52,802 bases of DNA from Helicobacter sp. 13S00401-1. Lineage in GTDB: Bacteria > Campylobacterota > Campylobacteria > Campylobacterales > Helicobacteraceae. The position numbers were made by a program, and so were the translations under genes. Location of the stretch: assembly GCF_002272925.1 (NCBI RefSeq), contig NZ_MLAR01000011.1, positions 1 through 52,802 of the forward strand. Direction: 5' to 3'. Positions 52,390-52,802 of this stretch are shown one piece after another (positions within the stretch are counted from its first letter, which is position 1; each line of letters begins with the position of its first letter). The notes under the pieces are model-generated. The model did no database searches. It was not told the origin of the DNA and saw only the letters and a list, made by a program, of their open reading frames with translations.

Positions 52390-52802
52390 TCACACCTTCT
52401 TCCTATTAGCATCACTCATTATCTCATCTGCTATATGAGTTACATTACTAGATATCTTAGTAGCATCATCAGCTATATTTACATTACCTTGAGTAGATTG
52501 TTCTAATAAAGATATAGCATCATTTATTTGAGTTATACCATTAGCTTGTTCTTTTATAGATTCAGCCATATCATTAATTGATTGAACTAAGATATTAGTA
52601 TTAGATTCTATTTCTCCTAAAGACTTTTGAGTTCTTTCTGCTAGTTTTCTTACTTCATCTGCTACTACTGCAAATCCTCTTCCATGTTCTCCTGCACGTG
52701 CAGCTTCTATAGCTGCATTAAGAGCTAAGAGATTTATTTGATCTGCTATGTCTTTAATAATAACAGTAACACTTTTAATATCTTCAGATTGAGAGATAAC
52801 TT
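52390..52802 (-). CDS. Methyl-accepting chemotaxis protein, C-terminal signalling domain (enters from the right edge)
   Basis: 137 codons of an open frame end at the TGA at 52390-52392. The kinase-control hairpin tip is unmistakable: [20 protein letters not shown], then [20 protein letters not shown]. The C-terminus ends [12 protein letters not shown] with no CheR/CheB-tethering pentapeptide. By family knowledge this part forms the CheA/CheW-binding coiled coil. The sensory domain is outside the window. The frame does not match the left-edge gene, so it is a second chemoreceptor. Confidence 0.95.
   Translation of the reverse strand, partial: VISQSEDIKSVTVIIKDIADQINLLALNAAIEAARAGEHGRGFAVVADEVRKLAERTQKSLGEIESNTNILVQSINDMAESIKEQANGITQINDAISLLEQSTQGNVNIADDATKISSNVTHIADEIMSDANRKKV

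Overview
This window looks like a chromosomal segment from a member of the Campylobacterota, most likely a non-pylori (enterohepatic-type) Helicobacter. The evidence is low GC, densely packed genes, the minC-lpxC-(tsaB-like) order, a 615-residue SpeA, a ThyX-type thymidylate synthase, disulfide-rich Sel1/Hcp repeats, a CzcA/CznA-type metal exporter with a DUF3240-like partner, NrfHA without nrfEFG, and small beta-barrel outer membrane proteins. Species cannot be decided from the sequence alone. Both ends of the window lie inside methyl-accepting chemotaxis protein genes, a conserved repeated family.

Layout. (1) 1-2207: the 5' part of a chemoreceptor gene with a homopolymer-bearing promoter, then a hairpin-rich dispersed repeat. 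(2) 2208-8084, minus strand: purU, sppA, queH and a 31-residue membrane protein; a Lys-Glu-Val-Asp tRNA operon behind a near-consensus sigma70 promoter; and the potassium uptake pair ktrA/ktrB. (3) 8175-13834: a small outer membrane protein, trpE with a DUF2156 gene, and a Ste24-type protease followed directly by prmC. (4) 13863-26169, a long minus-strand run: glmU, speA, two partly identical GT2 glycosyltransferases, lpxK, a Sel1-repeat protein, purQ with a histidine-rich segment, purS, an ankyrin protein, a HIT protein and an HtpX-like protease. (5) 26246-32344: aldo/keto reductase, thiol:disulfide protein, tsaB-like, lpxC, minC, fabD, hemE. (6) 32594-40220: a TolC-like protein convergent with a CzcA/CznA-type RND operon, then a frameshifted outer membrane protein gene. 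(7) 40896-48404: a PIF1-like helicase, an unknown helical protein, an outer membrane protein, a CtsE-type secretion/competence ATPase, thyX, an ABC-F protein and a pirin. (8) 48994-51449: nrfHA, the cytochrome c nitrite reductase, behind an FNR-like class II promoter. (9) 51840-52802: another copy of the dispersed repeat and the 3' end of a second chemoreceptor.

The genes serve mostly housekeeping and envelope functions: lipid A (lpxC, lpxK), cell wall precursors (glmU), purines (purU, purS, purQ), polyamines, heme, fatty acids and metal export. I found no defence island, prophage, integron or CRISPR array. The most unusual material is outside or on top of the genes: (a) a modular hairpin repeat family with four copies, two of which keep a shared loop while the stem arms change sequence but still pair; (b) strong over-representation of the pseudo-palindrome AGAWTCT, about 70 sites by eye; (c) a promoter with a 15-base homopolymer between its -35 and -10 boxes, upstream of a chemoreceptor; (d) a 416-bp identical block shared by two adjacent glycosyltransferases; (e) 14 histidines in 25 residues inside PurQ. 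Whether (a) or (b) is a described system cannot be settled without database searches.
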